Origin: Azolla pinnata
Lineage: Eukaryota > Streptophyta > Polypodiopsida > Salviniales > Salviniaceae
DNA length: 64,000 nt
NCBI GenBank assembly: GCA_037176905.1
Contig: JBBBWG010026413.1
Span: forward strand, 1-64,000
Direction of reading: 5' to 3'
A model generated the notes under the pieces. It had not been told where the DNA came from and did no database searches. It saw nothing but the letters and a program-made list of their open reading frames with translations. The position numbers and the translations under genes were made by a program. Below, in pieces: positions 14,201 through 26,654 of the stretch. Positions within the stretch are counted from its first letter, which is position 1. Every line of letters starts with the position of its first letter.

Positions 14201-16177
14201 GAGTTAAGGCATCACGTGCCAACCAGTTTATAGATCATGCCTTAAAGTTCAAACCAAAGCTTTTGGTGTTGATTGTCCCCAAGGAAACGGAAAGGTCTGT
14301 CCCAAGATTGAAATGTTTTATACTTATGCATTGTGACTAGTAATGTCTCCTTTTCTGCATGTAAGCAGGCATTACGTCTTGGGGGTATTCCATTTATCTG
14401 TGCAGTTACTGGAAGAACACTTTTAACAGACTTTAGATGAATATGGTCATAGCAGAGAAATAACTGTAGCTTGCATTTTCTTACACATACGATGGGCCTA
14501 GAACTGGAATCTGCCGCTATATGATATTCCTTAAGGAATTTTAAAGTTGTACTAGATTGATGCTACTGAGTGCAGTGAATAACAAGCCTTCTATCATGGG
14601 CATAACATTAGGAACCAATTTATAAGGGTAATTTGATTGGTTAATGGGTAGGATAAGTGGGAAACGGTTATCTTAGGGTTGAGATAAGCCCATATGGTCA
14701 CTAGACAGGTGTGAACATACTTAGTGGTTAGTGGCTAAAGAGGCCTAGAAGTTGACTTGGATTTGTCTTTAGTCCTTTGACCGGGGGTGGTTGGTTTGGT
14801 TAATTACCTTTAATTCATTCTTTTCTCTCTAATATTGCTCATCATTAGTAGATCCGTAATACCTTCGGTCATAAAAGGTGACCTGTTTGCAACTACATGT
14901 CAAAACAGATCCACGTAGCACCTGACGTGCGAAGTAACTTGAGGAGTTTAAACTAGAGGGTCAGAGATGGCTCCTAGATTCACGAAACTGCAAAACCACT
15001 AGTAGCTCCAGTTTTCCTGTCGCATAATGCATTTCTCTAGAATGAATTATTTTCTAAGTTGATAAGTAGCTACTGAGCGACATGATTGAACTGGAGCCTT
15101 CTTCTTTGAGACATTAGTGCTGGACATTCTATAATTGTTCATTCAATGTAGTTCAATATCCATTCTGTTGTATGCAGGCTGGACTGTAAACGTGAGAAAT
15201 ATGAGTTGGTATGGGAAGACCCTGATCTCTTGGAGGGAAAGGTTAGTGTGAAGACATAATTTGTATACGCTATTTTGGTAAGTCATGTAATGGGTTTCTT
15301 GCAGTCATTTTATTTACCAGGCTCAGTGGATGCTAATGAGAACCCAATCAAGGATTGGAATATTATCGCTCCCACTTTGTATTTATGGAGCAGGTCTGAT
15401 TGGGCCGCCAAGCACAGACAGGTAGCTGTAGAAAAGGGCCATATCTCAACTGCAACAAGCACGAAATTTGTTGGGATAGATGGGCACAGTGCAGAGTTCA
15501 ATAGGCAAAGAAAGGTGTCACCAGAGAGAGATCAGACGAATTTCAATGCCACGGTTGTCCCTGATGCTTCGAACATCGTGGTTGACCCTCATATACATTC
15601 AAGCAATGATGTGAAAAAAGATGAAGCTAAAGAGGACAGGAAACATGGAGAGGTATGGCATCAGGATCATCGACAAATTTCGCCAGGGATGAGATATGAA
15701 AATAAAGTTCATCCAGCCAAGTATTTGGATCACAATGCAAGGAGACCAGTCTTATACAACATTGATATGCAGAGAAAAGCGTTTAATGATCCATTACGTG
15801 GGTTGATTGAGAACCATGGTACAAATCCCAGGTTAAATTACAACAATGAATATCGTCTAGCAGCAAGAGGACAAGTCAGTCAGATGTATGGAAGGACAGG
15901 AATGGTGAATGCTAATAATTATCAGCCAGTGGTAGGTCTGCAGAACCCAGTCTATGGACCGGGAGTAGATCTGCATAATAGATATGCACCAGGGAGTAAT
16001 CCCTTGATGGGCACAGTTGGCATGAGGCCATTACGTCCTCAAAGTCATATAATGCAACAATATCCCTCTTCACCACGTCATGTATTCAACAACAGGCTAG
16101 CCTGGGCACAGCAACAAGCAAGCTTATCTCAATATCCTCCGGTGCAAGGGAGGTTGGGAGGATGGATTGATGATTGA
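5265..16177 (+). CDS. EDM2: EDM2-like PHD-finger chromatin regulator
   Basis: A nuclear protein like Arabidopsis ENHANCED DOWNY MILDEW 2, which controls histone marks and poly(A) choice at genes with heterochromatic introns. Exons: 5265-5596, 6455-6595, 6723-6819, 6902-6949, 7290-7507, 7622-7724, 7795-7899, 8302-8552, 8635-8739, 10695-11237, 11319-11466, 11561-11662, 12258-12350, 13253-13294, 13629-13739, 14024-14095, 14176-14294, 15178-15241, 15305-16177; 1188 aa (Arabidopsis protein about 1300). Order: an N-terminal EDM2 region (KPRKSYEETIRSIL), PHD zinc clusters at about 267-348 (VCCICDNGGEVTGC, YCPNCEAKVHQCYAC) and 349-432 (CRRCPRVWHRQC), a lysine/serine-rich linker, then a methyltransferase-like fold with VVDFCCG (777) and NPPFG (842-846). 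The C-terminus is GGWIDD, as in EDM2. The start is the first in-frame ATG. Exon 4 has a weak donor (GTCACT). All phases close. Confidence 0.93.
5597..5634 (+). repeat. GTGC/GTGT microsatellite at the EDM2 intron 1 donor
   Basis: Starting at the GT of the 5' splice site the sequence runs GTATGTGC, then several GTGC units, then GTGT units. Repeat length change here would alter the sequence right behind the donor. Confidence 0.75.
8943..10040 (+). repeat. Three tandem copies (~360 bp) in EDM2 intron 9
   Basis: Copies begin at about 8943, 9315 and 9674, each with GTAATTTTAAAG. Each then runs through CTTCTAGGTATTTAATTA, GGAAATAAGTAATTAA, TTTTTGTTTATTTTT, TTAAACAGTA and AGCCATCTAAATGGATTAAC. They differ by scattered substitutions and small indels, so the triplication is not recent. 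They make up over half of the longest EDM2 intron (8740-10694). No transposon ends or coding capacity were seen. Confidence 0.88.
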
Positions 16178-19100
16178 TTGACAAGACAAGAATGAAGTCA
16201 GGTAAATAATCCATGTTGTAGTGACTTGTGGAGTAAACGATTGCCTCTTTTTGTTTCAGTTGGGCTCGTTTTTCCTCAACAATAGAGCTTGCTTTCCCCT
16301 ATCAAGCTTGGGGCAAAGTTTTACTGGCCAAATACTAGTTGTCCTTGGAAGGCCTATAGAACTGTCGTAGTTTGATAGACTTGTGTAAATTTCTGAAATG
16401 TAACATCAGATTCCCATAGTATAGTTTGGGGGAACTTGACTGCATTGTTTTTATGGCTTAGGCAAAATTGTTATGCTGCAGATTCTATGTTTCTCTAGCT
16501 GTTTGGGAAGGCATATTCAAGGAAACATCTTTGCGGCCTTGATTGCTGAATTAACATCCCTCGTGAGAGGGGCATTTATGTCAGTATCTGTTCTTGTTGT
16601 GCTTCTTGGGGACTATCTTGACAGTTTTGAGATGAAAAAGATTGGAAATTTTCGGCCATTTGGAAGGGGGTACTCTATAAAAAGGGAATCTGGGGTTGTT
16701 GGTCATGAAGTAGGATGAATATTATCGAGGTGGAGATCCTGTAGGTTACTCTTCTCTTTGTCTTTTAAGTTCTGAGATATATTTACCATCAATGCCATGT
16801 GGTAAGAAGACGAAATTTTTGCATTTTTGGTAATTTAACTAAAAAGAACTTATAAAATGCCTTTATATCAAGGTTATATACCATTAGATTGGAAACATAG
16901 ATAACAAGGCTCTATATGCATCTTGGCTGTACTTAAATGCAGATGGTTACCAGATATCTCAGATCTATCCGTGTTAGATATTAAGGTCATCTTGCTTGTA
17001 ATTGAGTGGAAATGATTATCAATGTCTAGATCAATTTCTGAAAGTTCTGTTGAGAGTTTGTATCATCAGACTGGTCCAGTTTTTTGGATGCTGTAAACAC
17101 TCGTAAAAAGACAACCTATCATATTTATTAGTTATAGGTGTCTTATCGACAAAAGTAATTAGTTGATCATCTTCGATTAACATTAAGGTACAACAGATTC
17201 TCTTCAAATGGATCTCGTGTGGCTTTGTTGCAACCCTATGGAGGTGAAGCCTTGGAAACTACTATGATCTACATAATCTGGTAAATATCAAATCTTTTCT
17301 TATTTGTGTTATCGGGATTTCACTCAATTGAGTGGTGAATATAGAATAATTCTACCCTAAACAACGTGCCTTTATTAATGCGCTCAGCCTTTGGACTTTG
17401 ACTCTGTTGATAATTGAAAGCCTTTGGACTGTGTACATATCCCTTGTTTATCATCATATCGTCTATTTTGTTGCATAGGCCTAACTAGCTGAGGTTGGTT
17501 GTTTTTTCCAAAAAGGATTCAACCTTGTAATAATACATAAACCATGCCCAAAAGGAACTCACTGAGCTTGTTTGAAGTGCCTTGTGTGCGAAAAGTTAAG
17601 AACTGATGCGGAATGGAGGATCTAAGTGAGTTCTTTAGCAAGAGTCTCTAGATCAGGAACCCATTATATGATGCTTATTTCAAGTTACTAAATTGGTAGT
17701 ATCTGCACCGATCTTTTGATATACATGTGCATTTACTAGATCCATCTGAATGATTTGTGCAAATGTGGTGTTTCATAAAAGTTTTTCACAAGAAAGAATG
17801 GACCACCTTGATTATGTATTCTAATCTTTGTTTGAACTCATGGGTCATACGAGATCCTTTCAGAGGAACAATAGCAAATAGTAGAAATATATTTCCTACG
17901 TTTCATAATAAGAAAGAAAGACTTCAATTCACATATTGCTTAGCTGCAAAGTCACAGGCGCTCGAATTCGTTTACAATGGACCATGTATATAATTCGACA
18001 GGTCTCATCAATCATATGCATAATTCGACAGCCCCAGCAATTATACCTGAGACATTTTGATGATTCATTCTGTAGCGGGGAAATATGCCCCTCCTTCAGG
18101 GATGTAAGTTTGTGTGTTTGCAACAGAAGTGGGTTCCAACAGCCAAAGCTCATAAATGCTTTGCATCTAGTTTCCATTTGCATACCAAATAGCATCATCA
18201 CCCTGTCTGATGAGATTAATCCCAAACTGTTTATTGCCAGGCTTTGTCAGGTGCGTAGCTTTTTTACAAGGCCAACAGTGTTCCATGTTTGATCATCAAC
18301 AATGCTATTTTATGCATCTTAAGCTGAAGGAAATACCTCTATCACATTCCGAAAACCCTGATTGTAGAGGTAAACCATTACACAGATCCGCCAGCTCAAA
18401 CTTTCCGCAAATATAAAGGAAAAGAGAAGAATCAAACCCTTTGGGCAAAAAGCTTAATCATCCCACCAGCCATTGTATTTTAGGGAATCAGCTGATGCCA
18501 TTGACTGAGAGTTATGCATCTGGCATGCAGGAGATCGTAGCCCTGTTTCATGCTCCAAACAGACATTGGGTTACATAGAATGCTGTTGTCACTTCTCAGA
18601 CACAAAAAATCATAACAGTTGTAGCATCCTATACATGCACCATTACCTCGGTTTGTCACCACATCATTTGGCTGCACTAGTAGGCTTTCCAATCTGAGAA
18701 GCGAGTGAGCAAAATCACTCCATATATATATCTTTTATTCTTCTGGCAGAACTTCCAACTCCCGGGAGAGAGCTGTGTTTTTTTTATTACACTGATAATA
18801 TTGACAAGGAACAATGAGATAGGAAGGATACTATACTGTCAAAGCAGACCTGTTTTATTGTGCCTGTCAAAAAAATGCTTCGATCCGCCACAAAACAAAG
18901 CTCAGGTCAAGCGCTATGGCAAAAAGAGCTCGGGTTCTTCTGAGCTTCTCTCTTGACAGATGTAACACGACGACTGGGCGGCTCGATATGTCTGCTTCCC
19001 TTAGATTTCTTCCTTGAAACCCGAATCAAGGCAGAGCACCATGGAAACTTCTCACAGAGTACATGAAAACAAACATGGGGCAAAGATACCTTCCAGAGTC

Positions 19101-19217
19101 ACCAAATCTACACCAGGAAATGTACATCGAAGGAGAAGAAGCAGAAGTTGTGACGGCGAGGCAAAGAAGATTCCTTTTCCTTTCCTCCTAGATCCTCTCT
19201 TGAGCCGAATCTTTGCT
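16178..19217. other. Intergenic and 3' UTR between EDM2-like and GnTII
   Basis: Holds the 3' UTRs of the two convergent genes. Just after the EDM2 stop there is a plausible 3' UTR intron (AAGTCAG|GTAAATAA near 16200 to TTTGTTTCAG near 16260). Several short open frames occur in both strands, but none has coding character or a recognised motif. Confidence 0.5.
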
Positions 19218-21596
19218 TCAGGCTGCTGACGAGTACATGGAAGCAAAAGCACGGCAGAGATCGTGATCCCTTCGATCGCCCCAGCCACCCCAGCCTTTGA
19301 AGCCGCGGTTGTAGCCACTGATTGCATTGTGCTTGACATTCCATTGAGGGTCGATGTTGGGGATCTTGTCCTCATCCTCAACGGGTGGAAGATTCCCGCC
19401 TTCATCCAAGCATGAGTCTTGTTGCCCGCTCTTCTTGCCCTGGTGCAGGCCGCACTTGCCAAAGTGCCTTGCACTCGTGCGGGGGCCTCTCAAGGAGTAG
19501 ATCTGAGCCCCCCACTCGGGATACACTGACACCCACATGGTGATGTCCCAATTGTAGTCGTCGAACGTGCAGAAGCGCTCCGAGTACGCATGGATCTTCC
19601 TCCACACACTCCGATTGAAGGCATACCTATGTTGTTAAAATACACATATTTTATCAATAAATTACATATTGCCTTCTTGCATGATCCTACTCACAAGTAT
19701 CGTACAACATGTATTTTACATTGTGGAACTGTCTTGTTTTGTTTTTTGTAAGTCGCATTCATTTTTACTAGGGCTACTCCATTGTCTCTGAAGCGAATAT
19801 TAGTCATTTTATTAACTTATTTTTAAAATTTGATTTTGTACAATTTAGGATTTTACAGATTTACTAATGCCAAGAAATGGAATATGATGAAATTGTGAAT
19901 TTGTACAATCATTGAACGTACTTCAACATATTTCACTCGTATTTAACAACTATGTGTTAAAATACATATTTGAAGTATTTACAATATTCGTATTAAACAC
20001 TTTCGAAATACATAGCATTCTAACATATTTCACCCGCATTTAACAACTGTGTTAAAATACATATTTGAAGTATTTATAAATGTTTTACTAAACACTTTCG
20101 AAATACATAGCATTCTAACGTATTTGACCCGCATTTAACAGCTATGTGTTCAAATACCTATTCAAAGTATTTATAAATTTTGTACTAAACAGTTTCGAAA
20201 TAGATAGCATTTCGACATACTTCACCTGTATTTAACAACTGCGTGTTAAAATACGTATTCAAAGTATTTACAAAAAGTTGTATTAAACACATCCAAAATA
20301 CATAGCACACATACTGTACTGTGCTCGTACTATGGTATGTGCTAGGTATGTAACAAGATCGAAGGTGTATTAAACCCGTATTTAACAACTATAAGTTAAA
20401 ATACGCATTCGAAGTACTTACAAATTCTTTATTAAAAACTTCCAAAATGCGTAGCATACATACTGTACGCATACTACGTAATGTATGTGCTATAGGTATG
20501 CAACAAGATCGAGGCATATTTAACCCGTATTTAACAACTATAAGTTAAAATTTGACGCACTTACAACTTCTTTATTAAACACTTGCAAAATGCGTAGCAT
20601 ACATACTGTATGCGTACTACGTACGGTATGAGCTATAGGTATGTAACAAGATTGAATTGCGTACCCGATGTTGCCGACCTTGTCGGCGATGAGGCTGGGA
20701 ATCCTCTCCCCAACGGATTGCACGTCGGCGGGGGCGAGGTTTGCCATATAGCAGCTGGGGCACTTGCAGGGCTTGATCGCGATCAACGTCTCCATGTTGC
20801 GGAGAGCATTGGGAAGCAGATAGTGATCTTCTTCGATGAAGAGGACATGGCCATGGCGGGTCCTCGTCTCCTCGAGCCCATCCCACACCGTGTTCATCAT
20901 CCACCACCAATGGTGCTTTAGCGAGACGATGTGAGGAGCTCGATGGTTTCCGAATTGATCTGGCTCCCCCTTGCACTTCCGAGAATCTCCTTCACCCTTG
21001 CCGACGCAGTCCCCGGGGCTCCTCCCCGGGAAGGAATCGGCGAAGATATGCGGCGAGAATGGCGCGAAGATCTGCTTCACCCTGCAGAATCGCACTTCGT
21101 CGACAATCGCGTTCATCTCCTCGAAGAAGCCGTCGTGGCTCACGATCAGCAGAGCTTCCGAGATCCCCTCCACTCTGGAAAGGCCCTCCACAGCCGCCTT
21201 CAGGTAGGCAGGCCGGTTGTGCACGTAGAGGACTATGACCATGTGGTCCGCTGGCAGATCCGGGAAGAGGTACACATTGCGGGGCGAGAAGCCATTCCTT
21301 CTCTGCAGAAGCTTGGAGAGGGCGTTCTCTGCAGGAAGGAGGCTCGCGTTGGCTCCTCCTCCTCCTCCTGCAGCAAATCGACGCCGCGATGGATGAGGAT
21401 CATCGGAGCTTCTCCGGGCGCGTGGGCAGAGGCGATCCAGGAGGGCCGCATGCTTGTGCCGCGCAGGCCTGTTGCTGAAGAAGACGAGGTGGAGCGCCAT
21501 GAAGGAGGAGAGGAGAAGGATCTGCAGGGCGAGGGCGATGAGGCAGCGCCTGGATCGGAAGAGCTTGACCAGAGATGGAGCTCCCGCCGCCCTCAT
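19218..21596 (-). CDS. GNTII: N-acetylglucosaminyltransferase II (GT16)
   Basis: Golgi alpha-1,6-mannosyl-glycoprotein 2-beta-N-acetylglucosaminyltransferase (MGAT2/GnTII). It adds the second GlcNAc to the trimannosyl core during complex N-glycan synthesis. Exons on the minus strand: 21596-20665 and 19626-19218; 446 aa, close to the roughly 430 aa of Arabidopsis. It is a type II membrane protein: a short basic tail (KLFRSRR), a membrane anchor at about 18-40, a variable stem, then the catalytic domain from about 110. Family signatures are VLYVHNRPAYL, LIVSHDG, SLKHHWWW, the metal/nucleotide motif EEDHYLLPNA (255-264), the Cys cluster KPCKCPSC and the C-terminal YNWDITMW. The start is the first ATG of a long open frame. 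The intron has a GTACGC donor and joins GNIG to YAFNRSVW. It shares a divergent spacer with GRV2. Confidence 0.94.
19925..20660 (-). repeat. About seven tandem copies inside the GnTII intron
   Basis: A unit with TATTTAACAACTATGTGTTA, AAATACATATTTGAAGTATT and ACACTTTCGAAATACATAGC recurs. The first four copies are about 95 bp. The last three are about 140 bp and carry an extra block (CATACTGTACGCATACTACG through GGTATGCAACAAGATCGA). The last copy ends a few bases from the splice donor at 20664. Confidence 0.88.
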
Positions 21597-21639
21597 CACG
21601 GCCCTGCTCAGTCGGATCGCCGCCTCTCTCCTTCGATTC

Positions 21640-21985
21640 TCCCTGGATTCTCCTCCGATTCTCCCTTGATTCTCCTCCGATTCTACCGTGATTCTCCTCC
21701 GATTCTGCCTCGATTCTCCTCCAATTCTCCCTCGATCCTCCTCCGATTCTCCCTTGCCTCTGCTTCCTTGCGCTTCCTTGGGCGTCGGCTTCTGTGCAGT
21801 TCGATCTGTCTGTGCTTTTCCTCCGATTCTCCCTTGATTCTCCTCCGATTCTGCCGTGATTCTCCTCCGATTCTCCCTCGATTCTCCTCCGATTCTCCTC
21901 CGATTCTCCTTGCCTCTGCTTCCTTGCGCTTCCTTGGGCGTCGGCTTCTGTGCAGTTCGATCTGTCTGTGCTTTTCCCTCGCCTG
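21640..21985 (-). repeat. 21-bp minisatellite and block duplication in the GnTII leader
   Basis: On the plus strand a GATTCTCCTCCGATTCTCCC-type monomer repeats more than ten times in two clusters. Each cluster is followed by a copy of an ~75 bp block (CTTGCGCTTCCTTGGGCGTC, CAGTTCGATCTGTCTGTGCT) at about 21750-21820 and 21905-21975. On the coding strand the whole tract is open and in frame with GnTII, reading RIGGESREN-like repeats, but has no ATG. Confidence 0.88.
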
Positions 21986-22149
21986 CGACGACGATGGTGA
22001 AGAAGAAGAAGAAGAAGAAGAAGAAGAATGAAGGAATGAAGGAATGAAGAAGAAAGGAAGGAAGAAAAGAGAGACGAAATAGAAACCTTGTCAAATTTGC
22101 AAGTTTACCCTCAGTTCATTTCAGATGATCATATGTGGATCTTCAGCTA

Positions 22150-22690
22150 GAAGCAGAAGCTGAAGAAGTTTAATCTGAAAGAAGTTTAATCTAAAGAAGT
22201 TTAAGCTGAAGAAGTTTAAGCTGAAGAAGTTTAATCTGAAGAAGTTTAAGCTGAAGAAAAAAGCAGAAGCTGAAGAAGTTTAATCTGAAGAAGTTTAAGC
22301 TGAAGAAAAAAGCAGAAGCTGAAGAAGTTTAAAGTTGAAGAAAAAGCGGAAGCAGAAGCAACAAAGGTGGAAGCGAAAGCAGAGAAGCTGAGGCTGAAGA
22401 AGAAGCTGAAGCAACAGAAGCAAAAGCAAAGTAGAAGCAGAGCAGAAGCAACGGAAGCAAAGGCAAAAAAGCAAAGAAACTGAAGTTGAAGAAGTTGAAG
22501 CTGAAGAATCTGAAGTAACAGAGAAAAGAAAAGTAGAAGCTGAGTAGAATCAAAAGTCAAGAAGTTGAAGCAACAAAAGAAAGCAAAGTAGAAGAGCCGA
22601 GCCGAATCAGAACACAAAGAAGCAGAAGCAACGGGAGAGAGCAAAGCAGAAGCGGAGCAGACATAATCAAAAGCAAAAGAGGATGAAGAT
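22150..22690 (+). repeat. Purine-rich repeat (GAAGAAGTTTAAGCT family)
   Basis: About 16-17 bp monomers (CTGAAGAAGTTTAAG/T) repeat from 22160 to 22335, partly in a longer unit with GAAAAAAGCAGAAG. They grade into looser GAAGCAGAAGC/AACAAAAG repeats to 22690. The plus strand is almost all purine apart from TTT and CT. The open frames on the minus strand here are low-complexity Phe/Leu/Ser and are not genes. Confidence 0.85.
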
Positions 22691-22699
22691 GAAGGAGAA

Positions 22700-24860
22700 G
22701 AAGAGTTAGATTTATGTTATTTAGTGTTGCGGCACCTTAGAAGGTCGACCTTGGCACATTGCTGCTTTTAAAATAGTTTTGATAACAAGGTTTTTTTTTG
22801 TACTGCTATGTTGTTTCAATACAAGCATACATTTATGAATAAGAAGAAGAAAAAAAGAAAGAAAAGTGTTGTTATAGACAGATGTATTCTTGCCTTTTGA
22901 CAATGTCTCTTACTGGGAACTGCCCAAACTTGCTAATGCTCACAATTCACTACATGAAGTCCCCGACTCCATCTTGGATCCCTAGTTTTAGAAGCACTCC
23001 AAATGTCCAACCATGTTAAGCCGAGGCCTGATTCCTCAGAACAAGAAGAATAAGAGACTCATCAAGAAGAACAAACTGTTTTGGAAATAAGATATAGTAC
23101 GATACATGAAATTTGTCGAGCTTTGTCTTTGAGCTTGAATCGAGGCTTATGATTTTTATAACAGCTTCAGTCACACTCATGACACCATCTCCCTCCTTGA
23201 GCAGTGAATTGGACCACGACTTGTTGAATGTTTTACTCGGTATTCTCTGGAAACTTTCGCTAGGCTTCCCTCGAGTTCATGAAAACTTGTTACACGTGGC
23301 GTTGGAGTTCAGAAATGATGTAGCTTAAACACTGGCTTTGCGTGCGACGATCTAGGAGGTTAGAGAAAGGAAGAACATACGATAGGGTAGATACCATAGC
23401 TACTTGGAATCAATGGGAATGATTAAAAGAAAGACTACGATTGTAAATCATTAAAGAAATGTAAGATGAACATAAGTTTATACTCCATACAAATTAAGTC
23501 ATTCTAGTTTACAAAAATTGATGGTTTATACTTCCGATAATTTGTTCTGTAACAAACCATCTGCTTAGTACAATATGACAAGAAGGAAAGAATAAGAGAT
23601 CATTATAAGAGGGGCACTATGAAATGAAGATCTAAAGGAGACTTAAAAATGAAAACCCATTCAGTTCAGTTTCTTACCCTTTATGCAAATATAACTAGTC
23701 TCAAGCTTTCATAACTAACAGAAAGTTGGGTATCACTTGGATTTAAAACTTTGTCTCTAAGAGATGAAGGTAAAAATTATATTTAAGTTATCACTGGCTC
23801 AGTCTTCAGATTACATGAATGATATTCTAAAAAACAAAAAGCTTTATGCATATGTACAAGGACCAAGAGGAAACCAATAAAATGACTAACCTTAGCAGAA
23901 TGAGCAAGATTCAGTGATAAGAAAAGTGCAAAACCTGTTTCACGGCGAAATCGATCAATACCTTCAACGGTGGAAGAGTAACAATATGTCATATAGACGT
24001 CTCACTTATCTTTTCTACCCTTGCCTAGCTCTGTTCTGCTTTTCTGGATCTGTTCGTGACACAATATCGATTAACTGAGATTCCAGGTTAGACTATGCCA
24101 AAACACTATCCCACATGCGTGTCATGTGTTGCAAAGACACGTCAAGAACAACACGTTAAATAGTGATGGTGTCTATCTGAACCATCTTGAATTGAGATCG
24201 AGTGGATTCGATGGATGAGTTTCGACAATTAGGAATGTTTACAGGACTCTCTATCAATATATATTGTTGTCATGGTTTAGTGCAATCGATCGGCCAAACG
24301 ATAGGATGGTATGCCTCTTTTCAAGATCTCGAAGCAAAATTGGATCGCCAACTTGTGATGTTTTTGCCATATCTATCTACACATACAAATATAGTCAACC
24401 CTGGATGTCGGTGAATACAATTGTGGTAGGCAACAAATGCATTCTGATCTCAAACATGCGACAACGATAATCAAATAATAATGGCCAGATAGATACCTTT
24501 CCATTTTTTCCTCCATTCCAGAGTTGTCATCGTAATATACACATAGCCTTCCACGAGAGACCATGCATTCATAGAATCTGTGCTTTTTTCACATTAGCAT
24601 GAAGAAGAAGAGAGCAGATTCGAATTCGGACGGCATCCTAATCGACACGGTTTTTACAATAGCAAGCAGTGCAGGATCATCGATCAATACATATGTATGC
24701 ATCAGATTGGCATCTTTAGAACATAGAGATTGTCGCTAGTCTCACTGGAGCAGATCACATATCTTTCTCGAGCAGCCCCTAAACATGTTTAGATGCACCA
24801 TACAACCATGACTCCATGGACATACAACATCCACATACACACCCTCTCCAATACACATGC
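22700..24860. other. Intergenic spacer, no gene seen
   Basis: Unique AT-rich sequence between the GnTII leader repeats and the RY repeat. Short open frames exist on both strands, but none shows a domain, splice pattern or codon bias that I recognise. Confidence 0.5.
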
Positions 24861-24879
24861 TAGCATGCTTGCATCCATC

Positions 24880-25905
24880 CATAATATCCATACAAATGGA
24901 TTCATGAATGCATAGATACATGCACATGCATACATACATACACATGGATCGACACATATATGCATGGATACATGCACATGCATAGATACATACACGCACA
25001 CGCACATATGCATGCATACATACCCACGCACACATGCATTCGGACAAGCTCACATGCACACACATGCATACACATACACGCACATGCACATATGCATGCA
25101 TGCATACCCACGCAGACATGCATTCAGACAAGCTCACATGCACACACATGCATACACATACACGTACATGCACATATGCATGCATGCATACCCACGCACA
25201 CATGCATTCGGACAAGCTCACATGCACACACACGCATACACATACACATATGCATGCATACATACCCACGCACACATGCATTCGGACAAGCTCACATGCA
25301 CACACATGCATACATACACGCACGCACACATGCATACATGCACGCATACATACATCCACACACACGCTCGCATGCATACATACATAGACCCACACACACA
25401 TACATCCAGGACATACATGCATGCACACATGCACCAAGACATGCATGCATGCACACATGCACACATGCATGCATACATACACACATGCATGCACACATGC
25501 ACACATGCATGCACACATGCACACATGCATGCATACATACACACATGCATGCACACATGCACACATGCATGCATATACGCAAACATGCACGCATGCGTGC
25601 ATACATACATACATAGACCCACACATACATACATCCAGGACATACATGCACGCACACATACATCCAAGACATGCATGCATGCACACACACACATGCATGC
25701 ACACACACACACATGCATGCACACGCACGCATGCACACATACATACATACGTACGTACGGAAGTACTCACGTGCACACATACATACATACATACGTACAT
25801 ACACACGCACATGCATACATACATGCACCACATGTATGCATGCATAAACACACGCATGCATGCATGCATGCACACCTGCATACATACATACATGCATACA
25901 CAGAC
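24880..25905. repeat. About 1 kb of alternating purine-pyrimidine ACATGC/ACATACA repeat
   Basis: Nearly unbroken CA/TG, CATG and CATA steps. An 80-85 bp unit with CACATGCATTCGGACAAGCT recurs four times between 25020 and 25300. A block with CATACATAGACCCACACA and ACATCCAGGACATACATGC occurs at about 25377 and again at 25606. Long open frames in all frames (Cys/Met/Val/His or His/Thr/Ala) are artefacts of the repeat. Confidence 0.93.
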
Positions 25906-26654
25906 AGACCGAACATGGATATGTATGTATACATTGCGCTGCTCAGACCCTCAGGAGCTCCACTTCCGATCTCCATCGCCGAAGATTCCCATCAGGTTCG
26001 ACCCAAATTTCTATGCATTGACTGTTAGCCGCTTCCCCTGTACAAAAGCGCTCGCTCTGATCTTGACGATTGCCGATCGGTGTAAAACTCTCCTCGTTTT
26101 TCCCTCCTCCTCCTCGCCCTATTTTCTTCTTCTTGTTGCAAACGTACCAGTGAAGAGAATTGTGATGATAGATGGACAAAGGTGCAGAGCTGTGCTTGGT
26201 CGATCGATCGTTGGGAGCCAGTGCGACGTTATGATCAGGATCAACGCGGGGGCATACATTCTCAGATTTGTTCATCATTATGAGGCCATATTTGGAAGGT
26301 CTTTCGATCGTGTTGCGAGATTAGGTATTCTCGGAAACAAATGATGGGAGCATTGATGAAAATCACCGAGAGGAATATCTGTGGTTGATTTGTTTTTCCT
26401 GACAAAGACCTCAAAGTTCTCAGGTAGTGAAGGAATGCGCTTTTAGGGTTTTAATCCCCCGGGTTTCTCCAGTGAATGAGTGGAGATCTAGGGAGGCGGG
26501 TGAGAAGCAGTTCTAGGACACCGATTCTTGTGTATATTTTGGGCGAAAACCTGGAGCTTCCAGGGTAAGCTTTTTTCGGGTTTTTTCATCCTAGTTGTGC
26601 TTTTGATTGGATCGGTTTAAATGGCTAGATAAACAGTGGCTGTAGGGTTTAGGG

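Noticed and set aside
20931-22031. Plus-strand open frame of 366 codons opposite GnTII
   Set aside because: Antisense shadow of the GC-rich GnTII exon 1 and its repeat leader.
22246-22644. Minus-strand Phe/Leu/Ser open frame
   Set aside because: Low-complexity reading of the purine-rich repeat.
24742-26344. Several long open frames on both strands (up to 383 codons) rich in Cys/Met/Val or His/Thr/Ala
   Set aside because: They are the six-frame readings of the ACATGC/ACATACA repeat, which rarely makes stop codons. No unique protein sequence.
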